Assembly: GCA_964652195.1 (NCBI GenBank)
Contig: CAZZBB010000067.1
Coordinates: 30,312 to 94,311, forward strand
DNA length: 64,000 nt
Source: MSPOR6 sp964652195
GTDB taxonomy: Bacteria > Poribacteria > WGA-4E > WGA-3G
Reading direction: 5' to 3'
Shown: in pieces, positions 43,137 to 52,007 of the stretch
How the letters are laid out: the number at the start of each line of letters is the position of its first letter
Numbering within the stretch: the first letter of the stretch is position 1
Notes under the pieces: model-generated
What the model was told of the DNA's origin: nothing
Seen by the model: only the letters and a program-made list of their open reading frames with translations
Databases searched by the model: none
Translations under genes and position numbers: made by a program

Positions 43137-43667
43137 TCAGTCATTAGAATTGTTAGTATTTATATGCAATAGTTCTTCAACAGTTTTGCCCCGAATTCGA
43201 GCGACTTCATTGACGTCCTTAAGGCTTTTCAATCCAATCATAGTTGCCTCAGCAATATTCTTGACATTTCGTGAAGACAGGCATTTTGTGAGTGCATCCC
43301 GCACCCCAGCATATTCCAATATGGCGCGTGTAGCGTGCCCAGCAATAATTCCTGTGCCAGGTCTCGCTGGTTTTAGCAGTACCTTTGCCGATTTAAATTC
43401 ACACATTATCTCATGGGGAAGTGTACCACCAGAAAGGGGAACCCGAATAAGGTTTTTGCGTGCGTCAGCAAAACTCTTACGTAGAGCACCTGCAATTTCA
43501 CTGGCACTACCGAAACCGATACCTACTATACCTTCTCGATTTCCGACGACCGAAAGAGTATTGAAACTGGGTGTTCTTCTACCTTTCCCTACACGCATGA
43601 CCCGATTGATAGAAATGGGTCTTTCTTCAAATTCATAATCTTCCGGATTGATTTTCTCTTTTTGCAA
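43137..43667 (-). CDS. rpsE: 30S ribosomal protein S5
   Basis: 176 residues; double-stranded-RNA-binding N-terminal domain and C-terminal beta-alpha domain, needed for decoding fidelity. TTG start with AGGAG six bases upstream. The loop that in most bacteria reads SKTVKGGR is MRVGKGRR here (residues about 24-31), altered next to the spectinomycin contact. FGSASEI also replaces the usual YGKAREV. Confidence 0.95.
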   Translation of the reverse strand: MQKEKINPEDYEFEERPISINRVMRVGKGRRTPSFNTLSVVGNREGIVGIGFGSASEIAGALRKSFADARKNLIRVPLSGGTLPHEIMCEFKSAKVLLKPARPGTGIIAGHATRAILEYAGVRDALTKCLSSRNVKNIAEATMIGLKSLKDVNEVARIRGKTVEELLHINTNNSND

Positions 43668-43699
43668 ATAAGTCTCCTCTCCAGGACTAACCTGGATAT

Positions 43700-44068
43700 T
43701 TAGAACTTCAGACCTGCTCCCCTTGCAGCATCAGCGAGGGCTTTTATCCGACCATGATATAGATACCCACCCCTGTCGAATATGACTCCTTCAATCTGAT
43801 TTTCCTTTGCCTTCTGTGCGATAAGCTGACCGACGTTTTGTGCGATTTGTATTTTCCCACCTTCTGTGGTATCGGTTTCTACTTCTGGAGACAAACTGGA
43901 TGCATGTGCAAGTGTATTACCGGTCTCATCATCAATGATTTGAGCATAAATATGTTTTAAGCTTCTACTAACGGAGAGCCGAGGTCTCTGTAAACTGCCA
44001 CTAATCTTCTTACGAACTCTTTTCTTTCGTCGAAAATGGCTCTGCTGTTTTTTCTTTGTCTTATCCAA
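43700..44068 (-). CDS. rplR: 50S ribosomal protein L18
   Basis: 122 residues; binds 5S rRNA. LQRPRLSVSRSLKHIYAQIIDD and the C-terminal FDRGGYLYHGRIKALADAARG are L18 hallmarks (shown in parts). TTG 44068 is chosen: GGAGGAG lies just upstream and is itself coding in the longer GTG-initiated frame, which would add five residues. Confidence 0.94.
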   Translation of the reverse strand: MDKTKKKQQSHFRRKKRVRKKISGSLQRPRLSVSRSLKHIYAQIIDDETGNTLAHASSLSPEVETDTTEGGKIQIAQNVGQLIAQKAKENQIEGVIFDRGGYLYHGRIKALADAARGAGLKF

Positions 44069-44133
44069 GGGATCTCCTCCCACATTTTAACACTACCGTT
44101 TAGTTTATATGAGATAAATTGGGTAATGGTAGT

Positions 44134-44700
44134 TTAACCAGCGACTTTTCCTTCTTTATCGCGTACACGTTCACCTTCATACCGAATACCTTTACTCGGT
44201 TTATAGGTTTCTGGTTTTTTGATTTGTCGAATAGAGGCGGCAACTTGTCCTACGACTTGTTTATCAATACCACCAATGATAATAGGTGTATGTGCCTGAC
44301 CATCGATATTCTCTGATGGTTCAACCGTTATGGTGATCCCTTCAGGTGGAGTGAAAGTCACAGTATGTGAATATCCTACCTCAAGTGTTAAGACATTCTG
44401 ACGATTCACTTCTGCGCGGTATCCAGTTCCTACAACGCGTAACCGTTTTTCAAAGCCTTCAGAAACCCCCGTAACCATATTGGCAATAAGACTACGTGTT
44501 AATCCGTGAAGTGCTTTCTGTTTTTTTTCATCAGTTTTCCGTTGTACATTGATTATATCTTGTTCAATACTTGCACCAATCCCATTAGGTATAGTCCAAT
44601 TCAATTTACCCTTTGGTCCTTCAACTTGTATTTCATTTTCGTTGAATTCAACTTTAACAGAATTCGGAATAGGAATTGGAATTTGTCCAATACGAGACAT
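44134..44700 (-). CDS. rplF: 50S ribosomal protein L6
   Basis: 188 residues in two duplicated domains; MSRIGQIPIPIP start and the C-terminal ETYKPSKGIRYEGERVRDKEG rRNA-binding segment (shown as KPSKGIRYEGE) are typical. GGAG precedes the ATG. Confidence 0.97.
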   Translation of the reverse strand: MSRIGQIPIPIPNSVKVEFNENEIQVEGPKGKLNWTIPNGIGASIEQDIINVQRKTDEKKQKALHGLTRSLIANMVTGVSEGFEKRLRVVGTGYRAEVNRQNVLTLEVGYSHTVTFTPPEGITITVEPSENIDGQAHTPIIIGGIDKQVVGQVAASIRQIKKPETYKPSKGIRYEGERVRDKEGKVAG

Positions 44701-44758
44701 TCTATTTCTCCACTAATTTATTACTTGCCTGTATTCTACAGAAGCAATGAGTAGACTC

Positions 44759-45160
44759 TTACCAGATATAGCAGATCACTTCGCCGCCAATTTTGTTGCG
44801 TCTACACTCTATTGATGTTTTTACGCCCTGCGATGTTGACAATATTGCGACTCCAAGGTCTCCATACACCCTTGGTAATTTATCAGATTTTGCATAAACA
44901 CGTCTTCCGGGTTTGCTTATTCTTTTTAGATTAGTAATAGCTTTTTCTTTACTATTTTCGCCATATTTTAGGTAAATTCGTATAACCCCTTGTTTTCCAT
45001 CCTCAATTAGTCTGTAGTTTCGTACGAACCCTTCTTCAGAAAGGATGCGTGCTATCTCAGATTTTAAATTTGATGCTGATATCTCAACGCGCTCATGCCC
45101 AGCCATATTTGCATTTCGTATCCGCGTTAACATATCTGCGATTGGATCAGTCATCGCCAT
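44759..45160 (-). CDS. rpsH: 30S ribosomal protein S8
   Basis: 133 residues; central-domain 16S rRNA binder and translational regulator of the spc operon in E. coli. MTDPIADMLTRIRNAN and the C-terminal STSQGVKTSIECRRNKIGGE (in parts) are typical. ATG 45160 has AAAGGAG seven bases upstream; the longer frame would begin seven codons earlier without reason. Confidence 0.96.
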   Translation of the reverse strand: MAMTDPIADMLTRIRNANMAGHERVEISASNLKSEIARILSEEGFVRNYRLIEDGKQGVIRIYLKYGENSKEKAITNLKRISKPGRRVYAKSDKLPRVYGDLGVAILSTSQGVKTSIECRRNKIGGEVICYIW

Positions 45161-45174
45161 GAAAATTCTCCTTT

Positions 45175-45360
45175 TTACCAACTCGCCTTTCTAACACCAG
45201 GTATTTTCCCTGCTCGTGCAAATAGACGGAAGCAGATACGACATAATTCAAATTTACGCAGATACCCTCGTGCGCGACCGCAATTTTTGCATCGGCTATA
45301 CTTTCGTGAACTGAATCGAGGGGTTTTCTTATTTCTGGCAATCCATGATTTACTTGCCAA
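45175..45360 (-). CDS. rpsZ: 30S ribosomal protein S14, zinc-binding type
   Basis: 61 residues, the short S14 form. Two CxxC pairs, CKNC (about 24-27) and CRIC (about 40-43), bind zinc. GYLRKFELCRICFRLFA and the KASW C-terminus are typical. TTG start with AAGGAG seven bases upstream. Confidence 0.95.
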   Translation of the reverse strand: MASKSWIARNKKTPRFSSRKYSRCKNCGRARGYLRKFELCRICFRLFARAGKIPGVRKASW

Positions 45361-45406
45361 CTTAATACTCCTTTGAACGTATACTTAGTATATTAGCTCT
45401 CAAACA

Positions 45407-45976
45407 CTATGTATTATTGCGAAACGGCATGCCAAATTCCTTTAGTAATGCCCGTGCTTCTTCATCGGAGGCAGCAGATGTTACAATGGAAACATTCATA
45501 CCTCGAACATCGCTCACATCGTCATAGTCAATTTCTGGAAAGATAAGTTGTTCCGTTAGACCTAAAGAATAGTTTCCTCGTCCATCAAAAGCGTCTGGTG
45601 AAACACCTCGAAAATCTCTGATTTGAGGTAGAACAACATTAATTAATCGATTGAAGAATTCATACATGCGATTCTGTCTTAGTGTCACTTTACATCCAAT
45701 TGCCATCCCCGGTGTACGATTCATTTTCGAAGGGCCTCTAATTTTGAATGCAGAAATGGATTTTCTGGCACGTGTAATGACAGCACGTTGTCCAGCTATA
45801 AGGGTTAATTCTTCGACAGCATCTTCAAGTGCTTTTGGATTATCGACTGCTTCCCCAACGCCGATATTAAGGGTTATTTTTTCTAATTTTGGGATCTGCA
45901 TTACGTTCTTGTAGTTAAATTCTTTTTGTAATGCGGAAGCAACTTCTGTTTGGTAAAATGCTTTAAATTGGCTCAT
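45407..45976 (-). CDS. rplE: 50S ribosomal protein L5
   Basis: 189 residues; binds 5S rRNA and contacts P-site tRNA. NIGVGEAVDNPKALEDAVEEL and FRGVSPDAFDGRGNYSLG (in parts) are diagnostic. AAGG lies a few bases before the ATG. Confidence 0.97.
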   Translation of the reverse strand: MSQFKAFYQTEVASALQKEFNYKNVMQIPKLEKITLNIGVGEAVDNPKALEDAVEELTLIAGQRAVITRARKSISAFKIRGPSKMNRTPGMAIGCKVTLRQNRMYEFFNRLINVVLPQIRDFRGVSPDAFDGRGNYSLGLTEQLIFPEIDYDDVSDVRGMNVSIVTSAASDEEARALLKEFGMPFRNNT

Positions 45977-46066
45977 GAGCCTTGTACCTACTTACATGAG
46001 GGTAATGTCTATTCTATCCATCCGTAGATTGAATTGTAATCAACTTAATTCAGTCTAAGTGAATTA

Positions 46067-46300
46067 CTATCTTTCAATTTTCTTCAAGTTTGAGATATGA
46101 ATTGTGCCTTCTCGCTCAACAATGCCACCTTGTCCAGTTTGATTTGGTCTTAGATGGCGTTTAATGAAATGCACACCTTCAACAATAGCTCTGTTCTTTT
46201 TTGGATAGATTTCCAAGACGACGCCTTGTTTACCTCTGTCTTGACCACTCAAGACAAGAACTAAATCATCTTTTTTTATATGCAGCTTTTTCTTAGACAT
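46067..46300 (-). CDS. rplX: 50S ribosomal protein L24
   Basis: 77 residues with the KOW motif (KKDDLVLVLSGQDRGKQGVV) and VEGVHFIKRHLRPNQTG; an assembly initiator of the large subunit. It is shorter at the C-terminus than E. coli L24 (about 104), as in several lineages. GGAG precedes the ATG. Confidence 0.95.
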   Translation of the reverse strand: MSKKKLHIKKDDLVLVLSGQDRGKQGVVLEIYPKKNRAIVEGVHFIKRHLRPNQTGQGGIVEREGTIHISNLKKIER

Positions 46301-46309
46301 ATTCGTCTC

Positions 46310-46678
46310 CTAAATCACCTCTGGTGCGAGAGAAACGATTCTTGTAAACGATTTTTCACGTAGTTCGCGAGCGACCGGTCCAAAAATTCGTGTTCCCCGA
46401 GGCTCATTCTCTGGAGTAACAAGAACTGCTGCATTCTGATCAAACTTTATATAAGAACCGTCTTGACGACGATATTCTTTTGCAGTTCGTACAACCACAG
46501 CACGTACTACTTCACCAGATTTAACTTGTGTGTTTGGTGCTGCTTCTTTTATGCTTGCGACAATAATATCGCCAACACGAGCATAACGTCTTCGTGTTCC
46601 GCCAAGAACACTAATACACATTAGATCTCTGGCTCCAGTATTATCAGCGCATGTTAATCGAGTATAATTCTGAACCAT
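46310..46678 (-). CDS. rplN: 50S ribosomal protein L14
   Basis: 122 residues, the usual length. MVQNYTRLTCADNTGARDLM, the GTRIFGPVARELR core and TRIVSLAPEVI end are typical; forms the intersubunit bridge with helix 44. AAGGAAGG lies seven bases before the ATG. Confidence 0.97.
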   Translation of the reverse strand: MVQNYTRLTCADNTGARDLMCISVLGGTRRRYARVGDIIVASIKEAAPNTQVKSGEVVRAVVVRTAKEYRRQDGSYIKFDQNAAVLVTPENEPRGTRIFGPVARELREKSFTRIVSLAPEVI

Positions 46679-46698
46679 TGCGGTACCTTCCTTCTGAA

Positions 46699-46968
46699 TT
46701 AATCATCTGCAGTTTGTGCTGCAGATATGATCGATTGCACTCGCCATCGTTTATGTCGACTAAGCGGACGGCTTTCAATGACCTGTACCACATCCCCGAC
46801 GTTACATGTATTTTGTTCGTCATGCGCAAGGATCTTTTTAGTCGAACGCACAACCTTCTTGTAAAGTGGATGTTGATAACTCCGTACTATTGCTACTGTC
46901 ACAGTCTTAGCCATACGATTACTCATGACAGTACCTGTACGAATTTTTCGGTGTCTTCTATTTTCCAC
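46699..46968 (-). CDS. rpsQ: 30S ribosomal protein S17
   Basis: 89 residues; RTGTVMSNRMAKTVTVAI and the GDVVQVIESRPLSRHKRW segment are diagnostic. GTG start with AAGGA nine bases upstream. A 120-base gap follows rpmC. Confidence 0.95.
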   Translation of the reverse strand: MENRRHRKIRTGTVMSNRMAKTVTVAIVRSYQHPLYKKVVRSTKKILAHDEQNTCNVGDVVQVIESRPLSRHKRWRVQSIISAAQTADD

Positions 46969-47088
46969 GTTGTATTATCCTTTATTAGGAACATTCATAT
47001 TAATATTGTGCGTAAGATTCTAAGATCTGTTACAAACCGTTCCAAAGTTGCTGGTAACGCCAAAACGCTGTGAATAGTCCTATTATAA

Positions 47089-47292
47089 TTATTGATTCTG
47101 GGTTTCCAATTCCCGTGCACGTTGAATAGTCTTCACGCGTGCAATATCTTTTCGAATTTTTCCGATAAGAGTTGTGTCTTCTAACTGTCCCAGAATTCCT
47201 CTTGCTTTTTGGTTAAATAGATTCTCTTTTAGAGATTCTAATTCATTCTCCAATTCTTCATTAGACATAGTTCGTACCTCATGAGCTTTCAT
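47089..47292 (-). CDS. rpmC: 50S ribosomal protein L29
   Basis: 67 residues forming a two-helix hairpin at the exit tunnel: LENELESLKENLFNQKARG and RKDIARVKTIQRARE. It starts two bases after the rplP stop; GAGGTGAG is the ribosome site. Confidence 0.95.
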   Translation of the reverse strand: MKAHEVRTMSNEELENELESLKENLFNQKARGILGQLEDTTLIGKIRKDIARVKTIQRARELETQNQ

Positions 47293-47294
47293 TT

Positions 47295-47708
47295 CTATAT
47301 CTCACCTCTTGCAACGAATTTGGTCTTAATTGGGAATTTATGAGCGGCGCGTTCCATAGCCTCTTTTGCGACATCCCTTGGAACACCACTTAATTCGTAT
47401 ATAATTCGTCCAGGTTTAACAACTGCAACCCAGAATTCGGGTGCGCCTTTTCCACCCCCCATACGGGTTTCTGCAGGTTTCTTACTAACAGGTTTATGTG
47501 GAAATATTTTAATCCACATTTTTCCACCCCGACGTACAGCCCGAGTGATAGCTACCCTGCCTGATTCAATCTGGTTGCTTGTAATCCATCCTGCTTCCAT
47601 AGCTTGTAACCCATATTCGCCGAAGTTTATCTGAGACCCACTCTGGGGTTTACCCCGACGTTTACCACGGTGGACCTTTCGGTGCATCACCCGTTTAGGC
47701 ATTAACAT
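47295..47708 (-). CDS. rplP: 50S ribosomal protein L16
   Basis: 137 residues; tRNA-site protein. MPKRVMHRKVHRGKRRG, FGEYGLQAMEAGWITSNQIE (in parts) and GGGKGAPEFWVAVVKPGRI are typical. ATG 47708 has AAGGAG seven bases upstream; a second ATG two codons on would also fit the family start. Confidence 0.96.
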   Translation of the reverse strand: MLMPKRVMHRKVHRGKRRGKPQSGSQINFGEYGLQAMEAGWITSNQIESGRVAITRAVRRGGKMWIKIFPHKPVSKKPAETRMGGGKGAPEFWVAVVKPGRIIYELSGVPRDVAKEAMERAAHKFPIKTKFVARGEI

Positions 47709-47760
47709 TTTACAACTCCTTAATCAGTAACGATCTTGAGAAGATAAACTCTAAAATAAG

Positions 47761-48558
47761 TTAATTTTGGGTATCTCTGTCGTTCTGTTCTCTTTGTCTT
47801 CGCCGATTTCCTTGTCTTTGTCCGGAAGATCGATTATCTTGTCGTCGATTCTGATTACGTGTGTTTCCTGAAGATCTCCGTTTTCCACTCTGTGGTCGTC
47901 GTGGTTCAGGTTCTCCACCTAAAGCTTCTGGCACCCCCAGGATCTCGCCTTTAAAGATCCAAGTTTTTACCCCAATGATGCCATACGTTGTATTTGCTTC
48001 TGTAAAACCGTAGTCGACATTTGCTCGAAGTGTATGTAACGGAACTCGTCCTTCAAGGCTTGACTCTGACCTTGCGATTTCTTTTCCGTCAAGTCGTCCG
48101 CTGACCATCACCTTCACACCTTGTGCGCCTGCCTGCATTGAAACAGCAATATTTCGTCGCATTGCCTGTTTAAAACTGGTCCGGCGTTCAATTTGCGTTG
48201 CCACAGCTTCAGCGAGAAGTTGTGCATCAAGCTCTGGAACTTTTATTTCTTTAACTTCAATACTGACGGTACGCCCGATCAGTTTTTCAATTTCAGCTGT
48301 TAGTTTTTCAGAATCCACACCTCTTCGTCCGATTACGATTCCAGGTCTTGCGGTATGTATATAGATTCTACATTTTTCAGCAACCCGCTCAATTTCAATT
48401 CTTGAGATACCTGCCCGCATTAATTCCTGTTTAATATATTTTTGTATCTGAAAATCTTCATGTAACCACTGGGCATAATCTCGGTCACTATACCATTTTG
48501 AATCCCAGGTCTCAATTATTCCTAAGCGTAACCCACGTGGGTGTGTTTTTTGTCCCAC
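47761..48558 (-). CDS. rpsC: 30S ribosomal protein S3
   Basis: 265 residues. KH RNA-binding domain with VIGRRGVDSEKL, then the C-terminal domain. GTG 48558 begins the family start (M)GQKTHPRGLRLG and has AGGAGG five bases upstream, so the longer frame's 12 extra residues are rejected. The last 45 residues form an Arg/Gln/Asn-rich tail (SSGQRQGNRRRQREQND) longer than in E. coli S3, likely disordered and RNA-binding. Confidence 0.96.
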   Translation of the reverse strand: MGQKTHPRGLRLGIIETWDSKWYSDRDYAQWLHEDFQIQKYIKQELMRAGISRIEIERVAEKCRIYIHTARPGIVIGRRGVDSEKLTAEIEKLIGRTVSIEVKEIKVPELDAQLLAEAVATQIERRTSFKQAMRRNIAVSMQAGAQGVKVMVSGRLDGKEIARSESSLEGRVPLHTLRANVDYGFTEANTTYGIIGVKTWIFKGEILGVPEALGGEPEPRRPQSGKRRSSGNTRNQNRRQDNRSSGQRQGNRRRQREQNDRDTQN

Positions 48559-48617
48559 ACAAACCTCCTGTTGGATATTACCCGTTTGTGACAATAGAGG
48601 AATAGCGGTGGTATTGT

Positions 48618-48971
48618 TTACTCAACATCATCGTCGGCTTCCTCATCAACAACAACAGTGATATGACTGCGTCGTCTCAAAATGCGATTTGCCATACCTC
48701 GTGCCCGGGGTCGAATCCATTTTCGTGTAATCCCTTCATCAACACGAATCTCTTTAACGTATAAATCAGCGACTTCTATACTTGGTTCTTGGTATTGAAC
48801 ATTCGCTACAGCAGATTGAATCAGTTTATGTATAACCGGTGCTGCCGCTTTATGTGTAAAGAGCAGTTGATTCAGCGCATCGTCAACATATTGATTCCTA
48901 ACTAAGTCGGCAACAAGACGGGCTTTCCGTGGTGAAACCGAAACGTTCCGAATCTTTGCTCTTCCTTCCAT
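48618..48971 (-). CDS. rplV: 50S ribosomal protein L22
   Basis: 117 residues; its beta hairpin lines the exit tunnel. VSPRKARLVADLVRN, KWIRPRARGMANRILRR and the acidic C-terminus EEADDDVE are seen. AGGAG lies before the ATG. A 118-base gap with a hairpin (49041-49070) separates it from rpsS. Confidence 0.96.
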   Translation of the reverse strand: MEGRAKIRNVSVSPRKARLVADLVRNQYVDDALNQLLFTHKAAAPVIHKLIQSAVANVQYQEPSIEVADLYVKEIRVDEGITRKWIRPRARGMANRILRRRSHITVVVDEEADDDVE

Positions 48972-49040
48972 TAGTATCTCCTAACAAGACTTATATCTAT
49001 TATGAGTAATGTCTTGCTTCATATGACTCTTAACAATTTA

Positions 49041-49070
49041 TCGGAATATATCCAGTATAGTGTATTCCGA
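49041..49070 (-). other. Hairpin in the rpsS-rplV gap
   Basis: Perfect 8-bp arms TCGGAATA (49041-49048) and TATTCCGA (49063-49070). There is no U-run on the minus strand, so it is not a terminator; it may be an RNA processing or regulatory structure within the S10 operon transcript. Confidence 0.45.
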
Positions 49071-49089
49071 TGTAACTCATGAATATTAT

Positions 49090-49371
49090 CTATCTGGGTG
49101 CAACACCGCCGGCACCACCAGCATGGGAACGGAATGTTCGAGTTGGTGCGAATTCTCCGAGTTTGTGTCCAACCATATTTTCTGTAATATAGACAGGGAA
49201 AAATTTCTTGCCATTATGTATAGCAACTGTATGTCCAACAAATTCTGGGGTAATAGTGGAACTTCTTGCCCACGTTCGTATAACCCTTTTGCTACCAGAT
49301 TGTTCCATCTCTGCTATATGTTTGGCAAGTTTTGCGTCTACATAGGGACCTTTTTTAATTGAGCGTGGCAT
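49090..49371 (-). CDS. rpsS: 30S ribosomal protein S19
   Basis: 93 residues: MPRSIKKGPYVDAKLAKHI, TWARSSTITPEFVGHTVAIHNGK (in parts), HKLGEFAPTRTFRSH; head protein near S13. GGAG precedes the ATG. Confidence 0.97.
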   Translation of the reverse strand: MPRSIKKGPYVDAKLAKHIAEMEQSGSKRVIRTWARSSTITPEFVGHTVAIHNGKKFFPVYITENMVGHKLGEFAPTRTFRSHAGGAGGVAPR

Positions 49372-49409
49372 AAGATGTCTCCTTAATATACGTATTTACG
49401 TTAATATGC

Positions 49410-50225
49410 CTATTTACGTTTTGCCATAATATATCGACCAGATTTCTTTTTAGGATTACGAGTTTTATATCCTTTTGTTGGTACACCCCAAGGAGTAACC
49501 GGATGTCTTCCACCAGAACTTTTCCCTTCACCCCCACCGTGTGGATGATCAACAGGATTCATAGCTACGCCTCGAACCTTCGGTCGTTTTCCTAACCATC
49601 TTGAGCGTCCTGCCTTACCGATTGAGATCGTTGTAGCATTTCCAACTTGTCCAATAGTTGCCATAGCTTTGGCAGGAACCAGTCGAATTTCCCCCGAGGG
49701 TAGTCTTATCCTTGCGTATTTACCTTCACGGTCTACTAATTGTGCGGCACCTCCAGCACTCCGTACTAACTGTCCCCCCTTACCCGGTTGCATCTCAATA
49801 TTATGAATAGACGAACCTAATGGTATTTGATCAAGGGGTAATGCATTTCCGACACTAATTTCAGCATCTTCGCCTGATGTCACAGTGTCTCCGACTTGAA
49901 GCCCTACTGGAGCAATGATATAGCGCTTTTCACCATCAGCATAGTGAAGTAGTGCGATATGTGCTGATCGATTTGGATCATATTCAATTGCTGCGACCTT
50001 TGCTGGTATACCGAATTTGTCACGTTTGAAATCAATCACACGATAACGGCGTTTATGCCCACCACCTCGTCTACGGACAGTTATGCGTCCATTGCTGTTC
50101 CGTCCAGCATTTTTCTTTGATCCCTTCACAAGAGACTTCTCAGGTTTTTGGCGTGTAATCTCTTCAAAGGTGTATCCCGTCATGAACCTACGACTCGGTG
50201 TGACAGGTGAATATGTTTTAGCCAC
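49410..50225 (-). CDS. rplB: 50S ribosomal protein L2
   Basis: 271 residues; needed for peptidyl transfer and subunit joining. The conserved loop GVAMNPVDHPHGGGEGKSS (with the functional His) and TPWGVPTKGYKTR are present. GTG 50225 was chosen because AGAGGA lies seven bases upstream; the TTG two codons earlier has no room for a ribosome site. Confidence 0.97.
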   Translation of the reverse strand: MAKTYSPVTPSRRFMTGYTFEEITRQKPEKSLVKGSKKNAGRNSNGRITVRRRGGGHKRRYRVIDFKRDKFGIPAKVAAIEYDPNRSAHIALLHYADGEKRYIIAPVGLQVGDTVTSGEDAEISVGNALPLDQIPLGSSIHNIEMQPGKGGQLVRSAGGAAQLVDREGKYARIRLPSGEIRLVPAKAMATIGQVGNATTISIGKAGRSRWLGKRPKVRGVAMNPVDHPHGGGEGKSSGGRHPVTPWGVPTKGYKTRNPKKKSGRYIMAKRK

Positions 50226-50304
50226 TCTCAATTCCTCTCATTTATACAATCTTCATGCCTCCCAATATTGAAGGGAACGACCATGAATATACACTGGGAT
50301 AAGA

Positions 50305-50604
50305 TTAAATACTTTCGAAAACCGGAATGCGAGTTCCTTCTTCCACGGTAATAACAGCTTTCTTCCAATGAGGACGTCGTCCACGTTGATACCGATTCAT
50401 TCCACCTTTAACTTTACCCATGACTTGCATGGTACGAACGTGAATAATACTCCCTTGAATCTCAAACAATTCCTCAGCAGCCCGACGAATATCAATTTTT
50501 GTTGCATCTCTACTGACAACAAAGGAATACTTATTTTTTTCCCGAAGCATTGTGCTCTTTTCTGTTATATGGGGTCTCAAAATAACCTGATATTTATCTT
50601 TCAT
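50305..50604 (-). CDS. rplW: 50S ribosomal protein L23
   Basis: 99 residues; exit-tunnel docking site for trigger factor and SRP. LRPHITEKSTMLREKNKYSF (in parts) and DIRRAAEELFEI are typical. ATG 50604, with AAGGGGAA upstream, lies one base after the rplD stop; the longer ORF reads back into rplD. Confidence 0.95.
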   Translation of the reverse strand: MKDKYQVILRPHITEKSTMLREKNKYSFVVSRDATKIDIRRAAEELFEIQGSIIHVRTMQVMGKVKGGMNRYQRGRRPHWKKAVITVEEGTRIPVFESI

Positions 50605-50605
50605 T

Positions 50606-51244
50606 CTATTCCCCTTCAGGATCTGTAAATTTTTCTTGGAGTTTTTCTGCGGCACTTTCAGTTATCACAATGTTATCATGCCACAACACTTCATATATAT
50701 TCAGCATATCCCAAGTACAACAGTTTACTTTCGGTATATTCCGTAGAGAAAGATGTATATTTGGACTATTTTCACCCAGAACAAACAGAACTTTTCCTTC
50801 AAGATCTAATGAGTTTAGGATGGAAATAATATCTTTCGTTCGTGGACGTTCAAGATTAAAATCTTCAATTAGAACACATTCTTCGTTCTGAAACTTATCT
50901 GAAATTGCTGATTTTAGACCGAGTAATCGTATTTGTTTGGGAGTGTTCTGACGATAACTTCGAGGTTTTGGTCCAAATGCAACACCACCGTGCACTCGTA
51001 TTGGGGATCCTGCATCTCCCACCCGTGCTCTACCAGTCCCTTTCTGTCGATATAATTTTCTACCACTGCCCTTAACTTCACTACGTTTTTTCGTGGAAGC
51101 TGTACCTCTTCTTTGATTTGCGAGATATGCAACTACACATTGATGCACAACGGCATCATTGACTTCGGCATTTGTGAACGAGTCAGCAAGAACTTTTTCG
51201 TGGAGGACTTCCCCTGATCGATTGTGTACGTTTAATGTTGCCAT
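50606..51244 (-). CDS. rplD: 50S ribosomal protein L4
   Basis: 212 residues. The tunnel loop appears as GTASTKKRSEVKGSGRKLYRQKGTGRARVGDAGSP (diagnostic part: GSGRKLYRQKGTGRAR). In E. coli L4 also represses the S10 operon. ATG 51244 has only a weak ribosome site (AAAAGAG). Confidence 0.95.
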   Translation of the reverse strand: MATLNVHNRSGEVLHEKVLADSFTNAEVNDAVVHQCVVAYLANQRRGTASTKKRSEVKGSGRKLYRQKGTGRARVGDAGSPIRVHGGVAFGPKPRSYRQNTPKQIRLLGLKSAISDKFQNEECVLIEDFNLERPRTKDIISILNSLDLEGKVLFVLGENSPNIHLSLRNIPKVNCCTWDMLNIYEVLWHDNIVITESAAEKLQEKFTDPEGE

Positions 51245-51336
51245 AACTCTTTTATAATTCTCCAATATGCTGAAACTTGTGATGAAATACCCCGCTATCC
51301 ATTGGATTCATCGGGGTATAAAATAATGATCTATTA

Positions 51337-51993
51337 TTAGTCTTCAGTCTTGTTTTCAACAGAACCTTTAACAGCCTTTCTTATGAGGAGGAGTCCATTT
51401 GTTGGTCCTGGAATTCCACCTTTAACAACCAACAAGTTTCGTTCTGCATCTGCTTGAATAACTTGTAAATTTTGTACAGTATGTCTTTTTGCCCCATACC
51501 GTCCAGGCATTCTTTTGCCTTTAAATACTCTTGAAGGAGTGGCACTTGCGCCGATAGAACCAGTTCTGCGAAGATCTTGTTCACCTCCGTGACTCTTTCT
51601 CCCCCCGGCAAATCCGTACCTTTTTACTACTCCAGTGAAACCGTGTCCTTTTGATGTTCCAGTTACGTCTACCAATTCACCTTCAGAGAATAAACTTGCA
51701 TCAACAGAATCACCAACAGATACATCTTCAAGCGAATCAACGGGTAATTCTCTGAGTACTTGGACTGGTTCAATTCCTGCTTTTGCAAACTGTCCGCGTC
51801 TTGGACTGTTACATTTATTTTCTTTTCGTTTACCGAATCCTAACTGCACGGCTTGGTAACCGTCCCGTTCCTGCGTTTTCACTTGAACTATGGGGCATGG
51901 ACCAGCTTCAATAACAGTGACTGGAATGGCTTTTCCGGAGTCCTCAAAGACTTGTGTCATCCCAACTTTTCTACCAATAATTCCGTTAATCAT
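51337..51993 (-). CDS. rplC: 50S ribosomal protein L3
   Basis: 218 residues; reaches the peptidyl-transferase centre. NGIIGRKVGMTQVFEDSGK, GTSKGHGFTGVVKRYGFAGG and KRMPGRYGAKRHTVQNL are diagnostic. The conserved Gln methylated by PrmB would be in the GGEQDLR stretch. AAAGGGAAC lies upstream. Confidence 0.97.
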   Translation of the reverse strand: MINGIIGRKVGMTQVFEDSGKAIPVTVIEAGPCPIVQVKTQERDGYQAVQLGFGKRKENKCNSPRRGQFAKAGIEPVQVLRELPVDSLEDVSVGDSVDASLFSEGELVDVTGTSKGHGFTGVVKRYGFAGGRKSHGGEQDLRRTGSIGASATPSRVFKGKRMPGRYGAKRHTVQNLQVIQADAERNLLVVKGGIPGPTNGLLLIRKAVKGSVENKTED

Positions 51994-52007
51994 AATCCAA
52001 GTTCCCT

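Noticed and set aside
43099..43638. 179-codon plus-strand ORF opposite rpsE
   Set aside because: Antisense to a ribosomal protein gene; no protein features.
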